Source: Amphimedon queenslandica (lineage: Eukaryota; Porifera; Demospongiae; Haplosclerida; Niphatidae). Taken from it: DNA of 64,000 nucleotides. The position numbers were made by a program, and so were the translations under genes. The notes below the pieces were generated by a model. It saw only the letters and a list, made by a program, of their open reading frames with translations. It did no database searches and had not been told where the DNA came from. This document shows positions 1 to 34,700 of this stretch, piece by piece. The stretch's first letter is position 1, and each line of letters starts with the position of its first letter. The DNA is taken from contig NW_003546472.1 of NCBI RefSeq assembly GCF_000090795.2, positions 89,713 to 153,712 of the forward strand. Reading direction: 5' to 3'.

Positions 1-21
1 TCTGTATATAAAATCGTGTAT

Positions 22-52
22 TAGTATACTGGGGCGAAGCCCCAGTATACTA
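22..52. repeat. Perfect short hairpin
   Basis: A 14-bp stem (tagtatactggggc) and its exact complement enclose a 3-base loop (gaa). A direct repeat built on ctgccggaccaat follows at about 61-110. The first 337 bases otherwise contain nothing I can call. The hairpin is probably the end of, or a whole, tiny mobile element; a shorter ggggc-loop-gcccc relative is at about 17779. Confidence 0.6.
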
Positions 53-337
53 TATAGGGACTGCCGGACCAATAGCCGCGCAGTAGGCGTCCGGCTGCCG
101 GACCAATATCCACTTCCTAAACTTTTTCCCAGGTCCAGTGATCCAGTCCAGTACACCTTTGACCTTCTTGGCGGACATTCCCGTAAGACTCCGTAAACTA
201 GAGCTAGATTTCCATCGTTGGCTGGGGCTACATGTATTTCAAGAGTTCTCGCAGAAGCTATGTCCCTCAGAAAAAAGAGAGAGAAGTATGCAGACTCACT
301 TAGATTTTATATTTTCTTGACTCAGTCATTAGATTTA

Positions 338-3300
338 ATGCCTGATGACTTAGCAACTCAAGTAGAGCGATCTAATGAGAAGCTTCCACTGTGGAGGAAA
401 CTAGGCTATGCTGTGGGCTCTATGCCATATGCAATGTGCAATACTGTGATTGGCTTTTACTTCACCTATTTTCTGCTTGAAGCAGCTCTGGTTAGTTCAG
501 AGCGGAATGTTGAGGGGCAGAGAAAATACCTTTCGAAAGTGGGGGCAGGGCTGACTGAGCATATACCGTATATATAGCTCCTAATTTTTGTCAGTCAAAA
601 ATTTTGTCAAAATCTTAATTTCTTGCTAAAATTATTTTTTGTCAATAAAATTTTCATCATTTTTGTTATTAATCCACATACTACCCACGTGGAACAAAAA
701 TTTCATCAGTTAAAAATTTTGTCAAGCAAAAGTACCTGATGAATTTGACGAAAATTTTGACCGACAAAAATTTGGAGCTATACGGTATACATGTAAGACA
801 CTATTTGGATATAAATGATATTAATAATTTTTCCTTAGATTTTGGGGGCTTCAGGCCTTCAGCCCCACCCTTGCTCCCTTGCCTACACCCTTTGATGGAT
901 TTATTTATATTTTGTCCCCACTAGGTGGATGCTACATATGCATTGGTAATAATATTGCTGGGTAGAGTTTGGGATGCCATATCTGATCCTTTATGTGGCT
1001 ATCTCTGTTCTAGGACTAAGACAAGATTCGGACAATTCAGACCATGGTAAATGAACACATTCATGTACACATAATGACATTCTTATACTTGTGTCTATTT
1101 TTAAGGTTGTTGATTTCAGCAGTCCCTGCAGCATTGGTCTACTTTGGTTTGTGGTTCGTGCCCAATTTTAGCTCAAGTGTATTGACGTTCATTTACTACC
1201 TTATCATGTATTTACTGTTCCAGACAATGCTGACTGTAAGTGGAACCAATTAGTTTACTGTCACTCTCTACATGTCCACTCTTTTTTCTCATTCTCTCTC
1301 TCTTTCATAGTGTGTTCATGTACCATATACTGCACTAACAATGCACATGTCTTACTCTCAGAAAGAAATAGACTCGGTTACATTTTATAGTAAGCTGTAC
1401 ACCTCCTCCTATTTTCCCTCATCCTGACTGTATTTATCTCAATAGGAGTTGCATTTGAGACAATTGCTACCTTGCTGGGTGTAACAGTTTACACTATATC
1501 GTATGCAATATTTGCACGTGACTCTAGTGAAGACTGTACTGGCACTAAAACAAAGGACAGTGATTTGGTACAATGTTGCTATTACTAATCTTTGTACTTT
1601 AGCTTCGCTTCTCCTTTTTATGCAGGTGAAAGCATTCAGGTATCATGCATTATTCATGAGTGTTCTGATTGTTATAATGTTATTCACTACTTTCTTTACT
1701 GTCAAAGAACAAAAAGGTAAAAAGTGATTTAATTGATGTTATAATTTGTGTAGAGATGACTGATAAGAAGACAAAGATATCATTGAGAGAAGCAATGAAA
1801 GAGACCTGGTGTTTCAAACCATACAGAGAACTATTTTGTATTGAGCTATTCTCTTGGCTCGCAGTGCAGGTAATGAAAAGGATATTTAATGATTAACGGG
1901 TTCCAATCTTAATTACAGTTCGGACAGGGAAATCTTGCATTTTATATCCAATACAATTTAGACCTTGGAAATGAGTTACCATATTTTGTATTCTATTTAA
2001 TGGTAAGTAAAATGATTGGTTAATGACTATAGTTGTTGTATTGACAATGCTTTAGGTAGTAAACATCATTGTGTTGCCTTTGTGGCAATTGACTTTACGA
2101 AAATTTGGAAAAAAGACGACATTTCACATAGCAGCATGGGTGAGTTATTTTATCAATGCACATAAAGCAAACGTTATTAATTTCATTTATAGTTTCTGTT
2201 GCCGTCTTACCTTTCATTCCTATTCATTGATTATTATCCTCACCTTATTTGGATTGTTGGATTCATTCATGGTTCCGGCGCTTCAGCAATCTACATGTTA
2301 CCATGGTAATTGCAAGTTTTACCAGATTCATTTTTAATTGATTAATATTTGTGAATAGGTCAATGATTCCTGATGTAGTTGATTATGCATCATTGCATAG
2401 TGGGATAAGAAGAGAGGAGTTGTATTACTCATTTTTTGTATTTGGAAATAAATTTAGTTCAGGGATAACATTAGGACTCTCCACTGGAATATACAAGTAT
2501 GTTTGGAAACACTTACATATAACTTTTATTTCTATAAGCTACTCTACATTGCAACGGTTGATGATTAATATTTTAATAGAGAAGATTTGAGCAATTTAAT
2601 CCTTATTAAATCCAGTTTTGATCAGAATCAGCTAATGTTTTAATACAAGTTTTATTACATTTGTGACACGTCCTTGTGCTACATATATATATACTTTCAA
2701 TTTATAGCCTTTTTTTGAAATGACCCAAATTTTGAAAGAAAGGCAAAGACATGGTTTCTTCTAAATATTGGCTCCAAAATCATTCGAAATTTTCATTACA
2801 TTTTCTGATACATATTGATGTCCTTATGCTGTTTAGAAAGTTTGAGCTGATTCCGACTTCAATTTTTTGAGTTATGTGCCTACATGTATTATTATTATTA
2901 ATAGTTTTACAGTTATTTCTCTATCACAGGTTAGCTAATTATAATCAATTGTCTTGTGAGCAGCCTTGGACTGCAACTTTATTATTCAAACTACTGGTCT
3001 CCACTCCTACTGTACTATTCATTGTGGTAACATTAGTGTTTTTATGGAGGTATCCTATCACAGAGAAGAAAAGAATTGAAATTAAAAGAAAGCTACTCAG
3101 CTTGAGGTATGAATGACTCTTCTGTTTTTGTATTTTTTGTCCTTTTTAATCATTATAACTGTATACAAATGTAGTAAAGCCTCTATTATAACAAGCATTC
3201 AGGTACCATATAGTGGGAAAATTTGGACAGAATTAAATAGGGTGAATTGCTAAATTTTGGTGATTGGCAGATTTTTATTTGGCGAATTTGTGACGATGTG

Positions 3301-3747
3301 CCATTGAGCATGTGCGTAATGGCTCAAAATGGCAGATTTTTATTTTGGTGAATGGCTATCAAAATGCCAAATTTACAAAATTTATTTCCCTTCAAAAATC
3401 CCTCTCAGACAGTACATTATACTGTGCAAAGGTGTTTTTTATGTGGAGGCTATTTATACATTAATGATTGTAATTAGTACACTAGGTACTGTCCGTTATA
3501 ATAGTGGTGATTACATACATGTATAGAGTCTTTCTTAACAGAGGCTATACTGCATATATTATGATCATTATAAATTTCTAATTATAGAAAAGCAATTACA
3601 GGTGAATCAGAGAAAGATTATGTTGGACCAGATAGTTCTGGACTCAGTGATCCTGAGGATGAAAGGAAAGAAGTAGAAACTAGTGGAGAGGAATTATTAA
3701 CTTCAGCTGATGAAACTGAAAACTCATTCATTCATGATAATAGCTAA
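338..3747 (+). CDS. MFSD2: MFSD2-like major facilitator (lysolipid/sodium symporter family), 13 exons
   Basis: Exons: 338-490, 925-1046, 1106-1235, 1311-1389, 1446-1567, 1626-1716, 1754-1869, 1919-2002, 2056-2139, 2193-2305, 2359-2496, 2930-3106, 3588-3747. All joints are GT-AG and the joined frame is open for 522 codons, about the family length. Family marks seen: WRKLGYAVGSMPYA at the N terminus, GRVWDAISDP and RTKTRFGQFRPW after helix 2, CVHVPYTALTM in exon 4, DSVTFYR across the exon 4/5 joint, LPLWQLTLRKFGKK, LPWSMIPDVVDY and RYPITEKKRIEIKRKLLSLR after the last helix. About twelve hydrophobic segments are present. Known MFSD2 proteins are sodium-coupled lysophosphatidylcholine carriers of the plasma membrane; the substrate here is inferred. 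The start at 338 is uncertain: an in-frame ATG lies at 260, but an AG just before 338 could be an acceptor. The C-terminal tail is acidic. The gene ends 235 bp from the convergent ABCC stop codon. Confidence 0.85.
563..788. mobile_element. Small TA-type inverted-repeat element (ccgtata ends) in intron 1
   Basis: The left end reads taccgtatatatagctcc and the right end is its near complement (ggagctatacggta). The interior is itself partly self-complementary (tttgtcagtcaaaaattttg and copies). It belongs with the ccgtata-ended elements at 10338, 21324 and 30291. It lies inside the first intron of the MFSD2-like gene. Confidence 0.65.
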
Positions 3748-3982
3748 CTGTATGTACCATAATACTCCTTTGATGTGAATTTTTATTTTTTATAATTATC
3801 GTGTCTTATTTTAAAGTTAAGCCTGCAATTGGTTGACTAAAATTTTAAAGGATCGAGTTAAATTTTAATTTTGCCCTAAGTTTCAAAAAGTTCAATAGTT
3901 TTCACTGCTTCAATAATAATAAATTTAGCAGAAATGATAATAATAATATCAGATACAAAATAAATAATAAATTAGTACTATG

Positions 3983-16803
<12,821 letters not shown>

Positions 16804-16827
16804 CTATAAAGAGAGAGAGATTATTAC

Positions 16828-16863
16828 CAAGCGCTAGCGCTTGTTACCAAGCGCTAGCGCTTG
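16828..16863. repeat. Two identical 16-bp perfect palindromes, 20-bp spacing
   Basis: The sequence caagcgctagcgcttg occurs at 16828-16843 and again at 16848-16863, separated by ttac. Each copy is fully self-complementary. It lies in the intron just upstream (minus sense) of the proline-rich ABCC exon, next to a GC-rich, YY1-like stretch (aaaatggctgccat at about 16896). It is a candidate dimeric-factor site or a transposon tip. Confidence 0.8.
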
Positions 16864-17218
16864 GTATGTAGGGTTGAGTTGGACGAGCGCGCCCCCAAAA
16901 TGGCTGCCATCCCAGAAGCATTGAGCCCGTTTAATATCTTTAGAAACTCTTTGTGGCTTATTTGACAGTCCAAATATCCTTTATAATTTCATAAAAACAT
17001 TTCAGTGTTATAAAAAGTAGCAAAAAACTTCCATAAGATAGTTATACGGCAAATGGATGCTTGCATGCCTGCATGCACCAAATGTTCAGGTTTCTCCTTC
17101 TTCTTCTTCCACAGTTAAGGAAGAACTAGTCCTACAGTTTTTATCCTAGAAATATGATTTTTGCCCCATTGTGCTGTGTTTCAGGGACGCTAGTGCAGTG
17201 TGGCTTGGCATTGTAATT

Positions 17219-17228
17219 NNNNNNNNNN
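17219..17228. other. Assembly gap (10 N)
   Basis: Ten undetermined bases close to the left edge of the decayed ABCC duplicate. The nominal size may not be real. It is the best place for the missing ABCC exon that should carry the NBD1 H-loop. Confidence 0.95.
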
Positions 17229-17237
17229 CTCATTTTA

Positions 17238-17504
17238 TTTATAACAGCTAACTGTATATACCATAATGCTGGTTGACTACAATTTCAGACAATTGAGTTA
17301 AATTTTTATTTTGTCCTAAATATCAAAAAAGTTTAATAGTGTGCACTGCTTCAATAATAATAATTTTAGCAGAAATCATAAAAATATCAGATATAAAAGT
17401 AATGATCAAAATATTATTATTAATCATTAACAAGCCCTGCATCTTTCACCATTCCATGAAAAAGTCCACATTTCTCAATTAGGTTACTTGGAGTGTCAAA
17501 CTTC
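17238..17504 (-). pseudogene. Relic of the ABCC last exon and MFSD2-like 3' end (duplicate)
   Basis: Bases 17238-17400 resemble 3735-3960, including the agctaactgtat at the MFSD2-like stop. Bases 17420-17504 resemble the last ABCC exon (3983-4097) and encode EFDTPSNLIEKCGLFHG, VKDAGLVND and a stop, but the first part of that exon is lost. The other NBD2 exons are missing, so this is the left end of a segmental duplicate that was gutted. Confidence 0.8.
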
Positions 17505-17832
17505 CTAAACCAAGAAAAAATAATTATGATCTTCTAGAACTCCCTCTCCTACTTGATTGCATGCAGCTTTCTTATAAAGCCCTTTGTGTCAAGAAAAGAG
17601 ATCTCAGCTAGAGAAGTCTTTGGACTATATTAGTCCTATCTTGCCCATTTGCTGTAGAATGAGGCTCAGACTTGCTGATATTTGCCATTTTATTTCATTG
17701 TGACAATACCCTCTTTCAATGATTCATGCATAATATTAGAGAAAATATAGATACTATACATGGACAAAAAGACAGTTGGGGCTCGCCCCAATAAAAAAAT
17801 TATTTTTTATAGCATTGGATTATTGTCCTTTC

Positions 17833-18831
17833 TTATTCATTAGTTGCTATTGATGCTGGTTGAACGTTTCCAATGACAATAGGAATATCAATCATGATAT
17901 CTTTATAAGCCCATGAGATAAAAGCAGTTACACGAATGGTATATTTTATTTCAATTATTGTTAGCTTTCCTCCAGTGACTGTGCTGATCATATCAGGTAC
18001 AGGTAATGGTGGAGGCTCCCAATTGGCTGTAGTATGAGCAGGAACAGGATTGCTTATGGTAGTTGAGACATGACAGTGACACTGATGAGTATAGTTCCCT
18101 TTGGTTTTATACATTGTGGTCCTGAGCAGAGTGGCAACGACCTGTCTTATTTCTCGTCCACTTCCGTTATCTATAAAAACTGCAACTGGTATAACATCAT
18201 TAGGACTATATCCAGTGCGTGGTATAGTAACTTTCATATTAAAAGAGCCTCCTGGTATGAACCAGAGAATGCTCCTCAAAACTCTGCTGACTTCCATCAT
18301 AGCTGGTTGCATGAGATGTGGTTCATTTGCATCGACTATGTTCATAAATGTGAAGTGCTTTTTGGCAGATTTCTTAACTTCCTTCTTTTCATTTAAAATA
18401 TCACCTATTATTTTATGCGTTATTCTTCCTCTTCCGTCTCCATAACTAGGTAGTGAACTTTCATCAAGAGTAAACTTAAAGTGATAAACAAAGTTACCAG
18501 GAGGAAAGTGATCACCCACAAATGCTCTTTGCCATAAAGTTATACTGTTGCGCATTACAGTCTCTGAAGATGTATCGTAGAGTGAGTCATCACTAAAAGC
18601 AGATTCATTGTCTGGTACTATAGTTTTATATTCATGCGGATTATTGGTAGTGGTTGTTTCCTTAGTTAGGTCTACCCCTACATGCACTTGGCTCATCAAA
18701 GTAACAGTAATAGACTCGTAATCCTTGTGAACTTTAGTACTTTTAGCGTAGAGTTTACCAGAAAGGATCATACCGGGGTAGAAGAGATCGTGTTCATTTG
18801 GTGGTGCATCTATTTCCAACTTTAGCTTCAT
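17833..18831 (-). CDS. Intronless alpha-arrestin (arrestin domain-containing) protein, 332 aa
   Basis: A single open frame from ATG to TAA. The N-terminal arrestin fold shows the usual pattern: DLFYPGMILSGKLY at residues 15-28, LPSYGDGRGRITHKI near 128, then the C-terminal fold with SFNMKVTIPRTGYSPNDVIPV and IDNGSGREIRQV, ending near IDIPIVIGNV. Alpha-arrestins are cytoplasmic adaptors that usually recruit Nedd4-type ubiquitin ligases through PPxY motifs; I see only EPPPLPVP, no PPxY. The lack of introns contrasts with its intron-rich neighbours and suggests a retrocopy, though no clear poly-A tract or target duplication was seen. It occupies the place where the TMD2-NBD2 exons of the ABCC duplicate should be. 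It looks functional: no frame damage and a start with a short upstream region. Confidence 0.85.
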   Translation of the reverse strand: MKLKLEIDAPPNEHDLFYPGMILSGKLYAKSTKVHKDYESITVTLMSQVHVGVDLTKETTTTNNPHEYKTIVPDNESAFSDDSLYDTSSETVMRNSITLWQRAFVGDHFPPGNFVYHFKFTLDESSLPSYGDGRGRITHKIIGDILNEKKEVKKSAKKHFTFMNIVDANEPHLMQPAMMEVSRVLRSILWFIPGGSFNMKVTIPRTGYSPNDVIPVAVFIDNGSGREIRQVVATLLRTTMYKTKGNYTHQCHCHVSTTISNPVPAHTTANWEPPPLPVPDMISTVTGGKLTIIEIKYTIRVTAFISWAYKDIMIDIPIVIGNVQPASIATNE

Positions 18832-19384
18832 TTCTTCCCTCGTTTAGACTTCTGATTTCTCCACTCATCCAGCACGCCCAGCAAAATTTGCGAACAATTT
18901 AAACAAAGCTTAATCAGCTGAGGAGCCCCTCCCATAACTACTAGAACAAGGCAAAGGGCGAGGTAGCCTAAGACGAGTTCAGGAGCTCTATTTAATATAC
19001 AGTAACCCTCTCTAGCTGCTGAAGTCTTTGAACCAGTTTTGCCTTCTTCTAAAAAACTCTTGACTTCTTCCTAGAAGATCTATAACTCTAGCAATCAAGA
19101 TTTGACATATTCACAGCTCTGGCAATTAAGATTTGACACTTTCAGTCTTTCACTCAAGATTTAAATTAGGCTATGAAGACTATAGCAAGCAACTTTTAAT
19201 ACATGTACCTACATTGAATTAAGTGTGAATTGTGCAAGAAAATGTAACTATCAAAAAGTCATAATAATTATTCTAGCTGCATCATAGTTTATTAATTTAA
19301 AGGGTACAGTCAAGTAAACCAACAGTTTCTTTATTTTGGCGAGGAATTGCACTGACAGTGTCAGGTTTCAAAAATTAGCTCATC

Positions 19385-29071
<9,687 letters not shown>

Positions 29072-29648
29072 GGCCTATAGTTAGTTTGGACAATGAGCCT
29101 CGATGAGCCTTCACTGAGTTGTAGCCGAGTTGTAGCAGAAAGCGTCACAGAACCACGTCTCAAACGAAGAATCCACAATGCCTTATAACATGAATCTCAA
29201 CACTACCATGACACCAGTCCACTCTTGACAAATAAGGAAGTCCTTTAGTACTGCAGGTAAAAGCTTGCCCTCAAGCTTGCAGTCTTGCAAAGGGCATTAT
29301 TTAGAACTAGATTAAACTAGCCACGCCTTTGTTAATGTTCAGCATGCATGCGTCGAGCAGGTCAGCTCTCTCAACTCAACTACTCGAGTGAATGCTTGAA
29401 TGAATGAGAGCAAAACAAGAAAAGGAAACTTGAAGAAATGGCAGGAGGTCCATTACTGAAGATATGTGAGTCACCTAAGGCTAAGTGAAAGAGGGTGGGG
29501 GAAATTAATCATGTGTTAATGGATGGGACTTGTTAGCACATATCAGAAATGAGCCATATTGAGCATGTTCAGCAGCATTTTCAGCTTAAGGTCTATCCAT
29601 ATAGACTAAAGTGCACTTTATTTACATGTACAGCAATTAAACTTGCAA

Positions 29649-30091
29649 TGGCACATACTTATTATTCAAAAATGAATAATTGGAAGTTTGGAACCTGTGG
29701 TTGAGGGGGTGTGTGTTAATTGGAGGTGCATTGTTAGTGGAATGTCAATGACAATGCAGTCCAAAGAAGAGAAACTGAAAGTCGCTGAGCTCAAACACTT
29801 GCTTGAGTCCATAGGAAAGTCCACGTGAGGGGAAAAGTGATTGTACAAATTAATGTTTTTTTTTACCTTTCTTATAAATTAGCTTTTTCCCCTCACATGG
29901 ACTTTCCTATGGACACTAGCAAGTGTTTGAGCTCAGAAACTTTCAGTTCCTCTTCTTCTCTACCTGGTAACAAGGCCTCTATCTTGGGCTGCATCACCAA
30001 TGACATTCCACTAATAATGCACCTCCAATTAATACGCACCCTCCTTGACCGTATGTTCTAATTATTCATTTTGAATAATGAATATGTGCCA
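29649..30091. mobile_element. Foldback element, arms of about 200 bp
   Basis: The left arm (from tggcacatacttattattc) and the right arm (ending gaataatgaatatgtgcca) are near complements over most of their length. They contain the shared cores gtccataggaaagtccacgt and gtgtttgagctca. A spacer of about 50 bp near 29840-29885 separates them. It lies in the intergenic stretch upstream of the ABCC start. Open frames in the arms mirror each other and are not genes. Confidence 0.8.
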
Positions 30092-30290
30092 TTATGCAGG
30101 GGTTGCTAGAGGGACACCCCTTTGACTTGGAGCTGTGAGAATCAAATTTACCGACTGTACATAAATTATGCTTCGGGCTTCTTACTGGCATGTATAAGAG
30201 TATGGATCAAAGGAATGATTTTTGTTTGTTACTAAATACTTACATCATGTCTACTACTACATGTATTTCCATTATAATGCTTTCAAGTAA

Positions 30291-30499
30291 TACCGTATAG
30301 CGCTTTATTTTCAAGGAGCTAAACTTTCGCTATTTTCATGGTTAGCATGAAACCGCAAAATTAAAGATCCGCTAAAATTTCAATTGCCATTAAAGGTGTG
30401 GCACTAACATTGCGAATCCGCAAAAATTATTTCTGCGAAAAATTGATTTTTATCAATCCGCGAAATTTTAGCTCCGCAAAATTAAAGCGCTATACGGTA
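30291..30499. mobile_element. ccgtatagcgc inverted-repeat element
   Basis: The ends taccgtatagcgctttattt and attaaagcgctatacggta are complementary, with a second inner pair around gagctaaa/tttagctc. Same end family as 563, 10338 and 21324. Confidence 0.75.
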
Positions 30500-31730
30500 G
30501 TGACAGCTATTATAAGTAATAATGTATGATTTACAGGTAGATTTGCATGTACCTCCTCAGTATAGCAACCCTGACTATGGGTCTGGTGTTTTTTATATGA
30601 CTGTTTTATGCAACCTCAATCTACAAACAGCATCCTGTAGAGAAAAAGTCAATGTGAAGTCTAACTTACAGCTTTTGTGGTTACTTTAATCTTCTAGTCA
30701 ATTTATTCCAAAAATAAAACAGATGTGATTTCTATTCTTAGATACAAGATCAAAGTAACCATAGAAGTTGCTAGCAACATGCTACCTAGTGCATGTTGGG
30801 CTTAACAAATAAATTGTGTCAACCTTTTATTAAAATTTGGTTAACAGTGCAATAGTGCATGCATGTGAGCAACCAAGTAACCCATTTGTAACTTGTCAGT
30901 AATTGTAATTTTGTGCATGTACTGTATAAATTGAAAAATTTTTCCTACATTGATATTCTACACATAATTCTATAATTTGTATAGGGAAGCTGGGGAGTCC
31001 GGCTACTGGAATTGATAGAAATAAATGAAAACAAACTATATGAATGAATTTAAAATTGAAGAAAAACTAGGCTAAAGATATTTGGATTTCTGTCGTTAAG
31101 AAAGCAATATCAAATGGTAGGCATGCCACTCAGCTATACTTTAAATTATTTTTGTTAATATCTCTTTAAAAAAATTTTAGGAAATTTCCTACACATCACC
31201 TGTGCAGGAAATCTCCTACACATCACCTGTGCAGGAAGATTGGGGCAGCTGTGATAGTTATAACAGTTGTGGCTGTTGAAGAAAGGAAAAGAATAATTTT
31301 ATTTATTTAATGTATAGTACATACACTTTTATTATTGTTTTTAACTATTACTTATTCAATACCATAGCAATCATAAATGGTGCCATTTTATACCAGTTTA
31401 GTAATACTTTTTTATTCACACTTTTTAATGGGTTATTATTGTGAAGAGTTACAGTCTTGTGTATTATGTATTAGATTAAGATTTAGCAATACCTAGATCT
31501 ATATGTTAATGTAACAGAACTGTCACACAACAAAATCTTTTTCAAAAGAAGACACACTATAAACTAACTAAAGTGAGGCTATCCTTCTATAACTGCAAGG
31601 CTCCTCACATAACTACAAAGTAAGAAATTACACAAATTATGCATCACATTATAACTGTCATGAAATCACTACTTTACTAGCTAAGTTTATTAAAAGTATT
31701 ATTTTTGTTATATAAGTCTTCCACAAAACT

Positions 31731-34700
31731 TTATAATTGTAGACTGAGATATTGAGCCAGTGGATTAATGAGTGCATTAATTGATGTATTCAATTCACTG
31801 AACAATGGTCTATCATTAGGAGACTCATACCAACATGACAGCATCAGTTCATAACTATGCAACAGCAATTAAAAGGGTAGCTATTAAATGTAAGTTTTAT
31901 ACTTACATTGTATCAGAGCAAGCATCATTATGAGGATAGTTCAATCGTCCTCCAGTATCCAGTAACTGAATCACTCCTGCTGGATCCAATCCTGGAAATG
32001 GAGTTTTGCCTCCATTAAAAACTTCCCAACAGAGTACACCATATGACCACTGCAAAAATTCGAAACAATTTTCTTGAAAAAGTCTGTATAACTTACAACA
32101 TCTGATTTCTCTGAAAATATCCCATCATGAATACTCTCAATTGCCATCCATTTAATTGGCAGTTTCACAGATTCAGCCTCATTTTTGTCTTTAAATTGAT
32201 TGAAATAGGTTTTTGTGTATACTTCTTCTGATAGACCAAAATCGGCAACTTTAATTACTCCATTATTATCAATCCTAGGAATTATAATCATTTATATATT
32301 ATTAGTACTTAACTTACATGCAGTTTCTAGCAGCAAGGTCACGATGCACAAAATATTGTGAAGCCAAGTAACACATTCCATTAGCAACTTGTAGACAAAT
32401 TGAAAGCAAATGCTTCCTGACATTCAGAATAATTTCTTCATCTTTGCCATCAGTTATTGTAATGTTAAGTCTATCGTTTTTTAAGTAAGATAATAAACTT
32501 CCTCTTGACATGAATGGCATAATAATACATGGAGCTGGTCCCAAATCCAGACTCACACCAATAAGAGAAAGCACATTTGGATGATCAAAATTTGACATGA
32601 TGAGACTTTCTTCAACAATGGAAGCAACATCACTTCTTGAGAACAATCCTAAGTGTAAGTATACACATAACAATTAATTTTCTCACTCTCAAGAATAATA
32701 ATTATACCTTTGAGCGTTTTAACAGCAACTACTTGTGGTACATCTTTACCAGTTGCTAATAAAGCTCTATACACTATACCAAATTCGCCTATTTTAATAA
32801 TTGATAAAACTGCAATTGACTGAATGCCTGCTAAAAATTACCTTGTCCAACTGCTTCTTGCAAATTAATTTGAGAAGCAGATATTGAATATTTAACTAAT
32901 AACTGCTCTAAATGGTTTGAGGAGTTATCTGAAAATAAAATTAAGACTAAATTGTTACTAAAAACAACACATACCATGAGAAATATTAGAATTAAGCTTC
33001 GTTTCAAGATACTGATTTGTGGATGTCACTGTTTCATTCCTGTCAATGGAGGGCTTCTTGTGAACAGTATGTAGTAAAAGACTTTTAATGCCAAAGAAAA
33101 CTTTTTTGCAGATACGGTAAAATTCTTTTGTACAAAGACAATGCACTACAAAAAGAAAAAGACCATGAGATCCAGTCAGTAATACGAATAGAGAAGCAAC
33201 TAGATCTCGAATAGCTTTATTAGTGAAAGTGTCCTCTGTCATTAGTAACATTAGCACTGAAGATAGACAAAACAACGTAGAATGAACCAATAATGTAGCC
33301 AACTGATACTTATATGAAGGTTTTAAAACTTTCCTTTTATTGCCATCTTTGATTCTTGATGACATTAACAGAGAGATTATGATAACAATAAACATAACCC
33401 AGATGAATGAGTAAACGATGACAAAAGGTATAACCATACCAATGTAGAATGGAGTATCAAAGGCACGACAACTAAAAATTAAAAAAATATTGATCTAAAG
33501 TAATTATTATTGATCTTACTCTCAATACATACATACATAAAATACAATCTGCATGGTGGGTAATAAATATGTGTGATAATGAGTGCTAAAATAATTCTGC
33601 TGTTTAATAAAACATGATTAATAATAATGACAGTAGCATAACAAGTATAATATTAAATATTCTTGATCAAACAATGATATGATGTCACTAAAACTACTAC
33701 ACAGTGCAGAAGCATGTATTATGCATAAAAAACTTTATTCTTAAAATGCACAAACTAGACTGTACATACAATACACATTTTTGATTAATATTGCACACTA
33801 GTAAAAATGCATGCTATAATTTATCTTACAAGTTTGAAGAGTCATTTATGTAATTCATGTAACTTGGTGAGAAGCAGAATATGACAATAAAAATTGGAAC
33901 AACTAGAAAGAACAAAAAATAAAAATAATAACGATAATAATAACTATCAATAATAATAGCTATGAACAAACTTACTCCATGATACTAATGTAACTTTTAG
34001 ATGGAAAAACTTTATGCTTGAATTAATAACAATGTTAAGGTAAAGGTCTATTGCTTCAGCTGACATCAAACTTAAGCAGACAAGAAAGAAAAATTGAAGC
34101 ATAAAGCCAGATAGTGCACAAAAACTATTGATATTCCTTGCATGAATTGATGTAACGAATGAGAGATACAGACCAATAAAGGCAAAGCAAAGATTGAGCA
34201 GCATGTGGCAGTGATTTGATATCCTTAAATCCCTATTAAAATAGAAAAATTATCATCTCTGCACATCAAATCTCATTGCTGGCTGTAGTCTTTCATTTCT
34301 TTATCAACTCCTTACTTGTTATACAGATAAAACACAACAGTGATGATGAGACAAATGATAGTAATGATAATACCAATATAAGATACTGAATCAAGATAAT
34401 AAACATTAACTACTGTTGATGGTTCAGTTGGAGACACATCCTATGTACAAAAATATAAATAAATTACATGAATATCATAAGTTTCCTGTGGAAGCCATAG
34501 GAATCAAATATTTTGCACGAAAATTACATAGCATACCCTCTAGTCAGTACATATGTAATATATTAACCCCTTTCTTTAAAATTCCTGTAATTACCTCAAA
34601 CTTTCTACAATCACAGCATAAGGAATATACAGTTAGTATCAGAAAATGTATGGGTGAATGAACAGCTAGGGTATTATTCAAAAATTGGTCGTTTTTTTAA

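Larger units (their letters stand above)
29072..31730. other. Intergenic stretch between the ABCC start and the receptor gene 3' end
   Basis: It holds the foldback element at 29649, the element at 30291, and a 27-bp unit repeated twice at 31181-31234 (core cctacacatcacctgtgcag). A plus-strand ATG at about 29438 opens 16 codons to a stop and could be a divergent first exon, but no following exon was found. Nothing else was supported. Confidence 0.6.

Noticed and set aside
29666-30061. ORFs in the foldback arms as genes
   Set aside because: They are mirror images produced by the inverted repeat, without splice sites or protein similarity.
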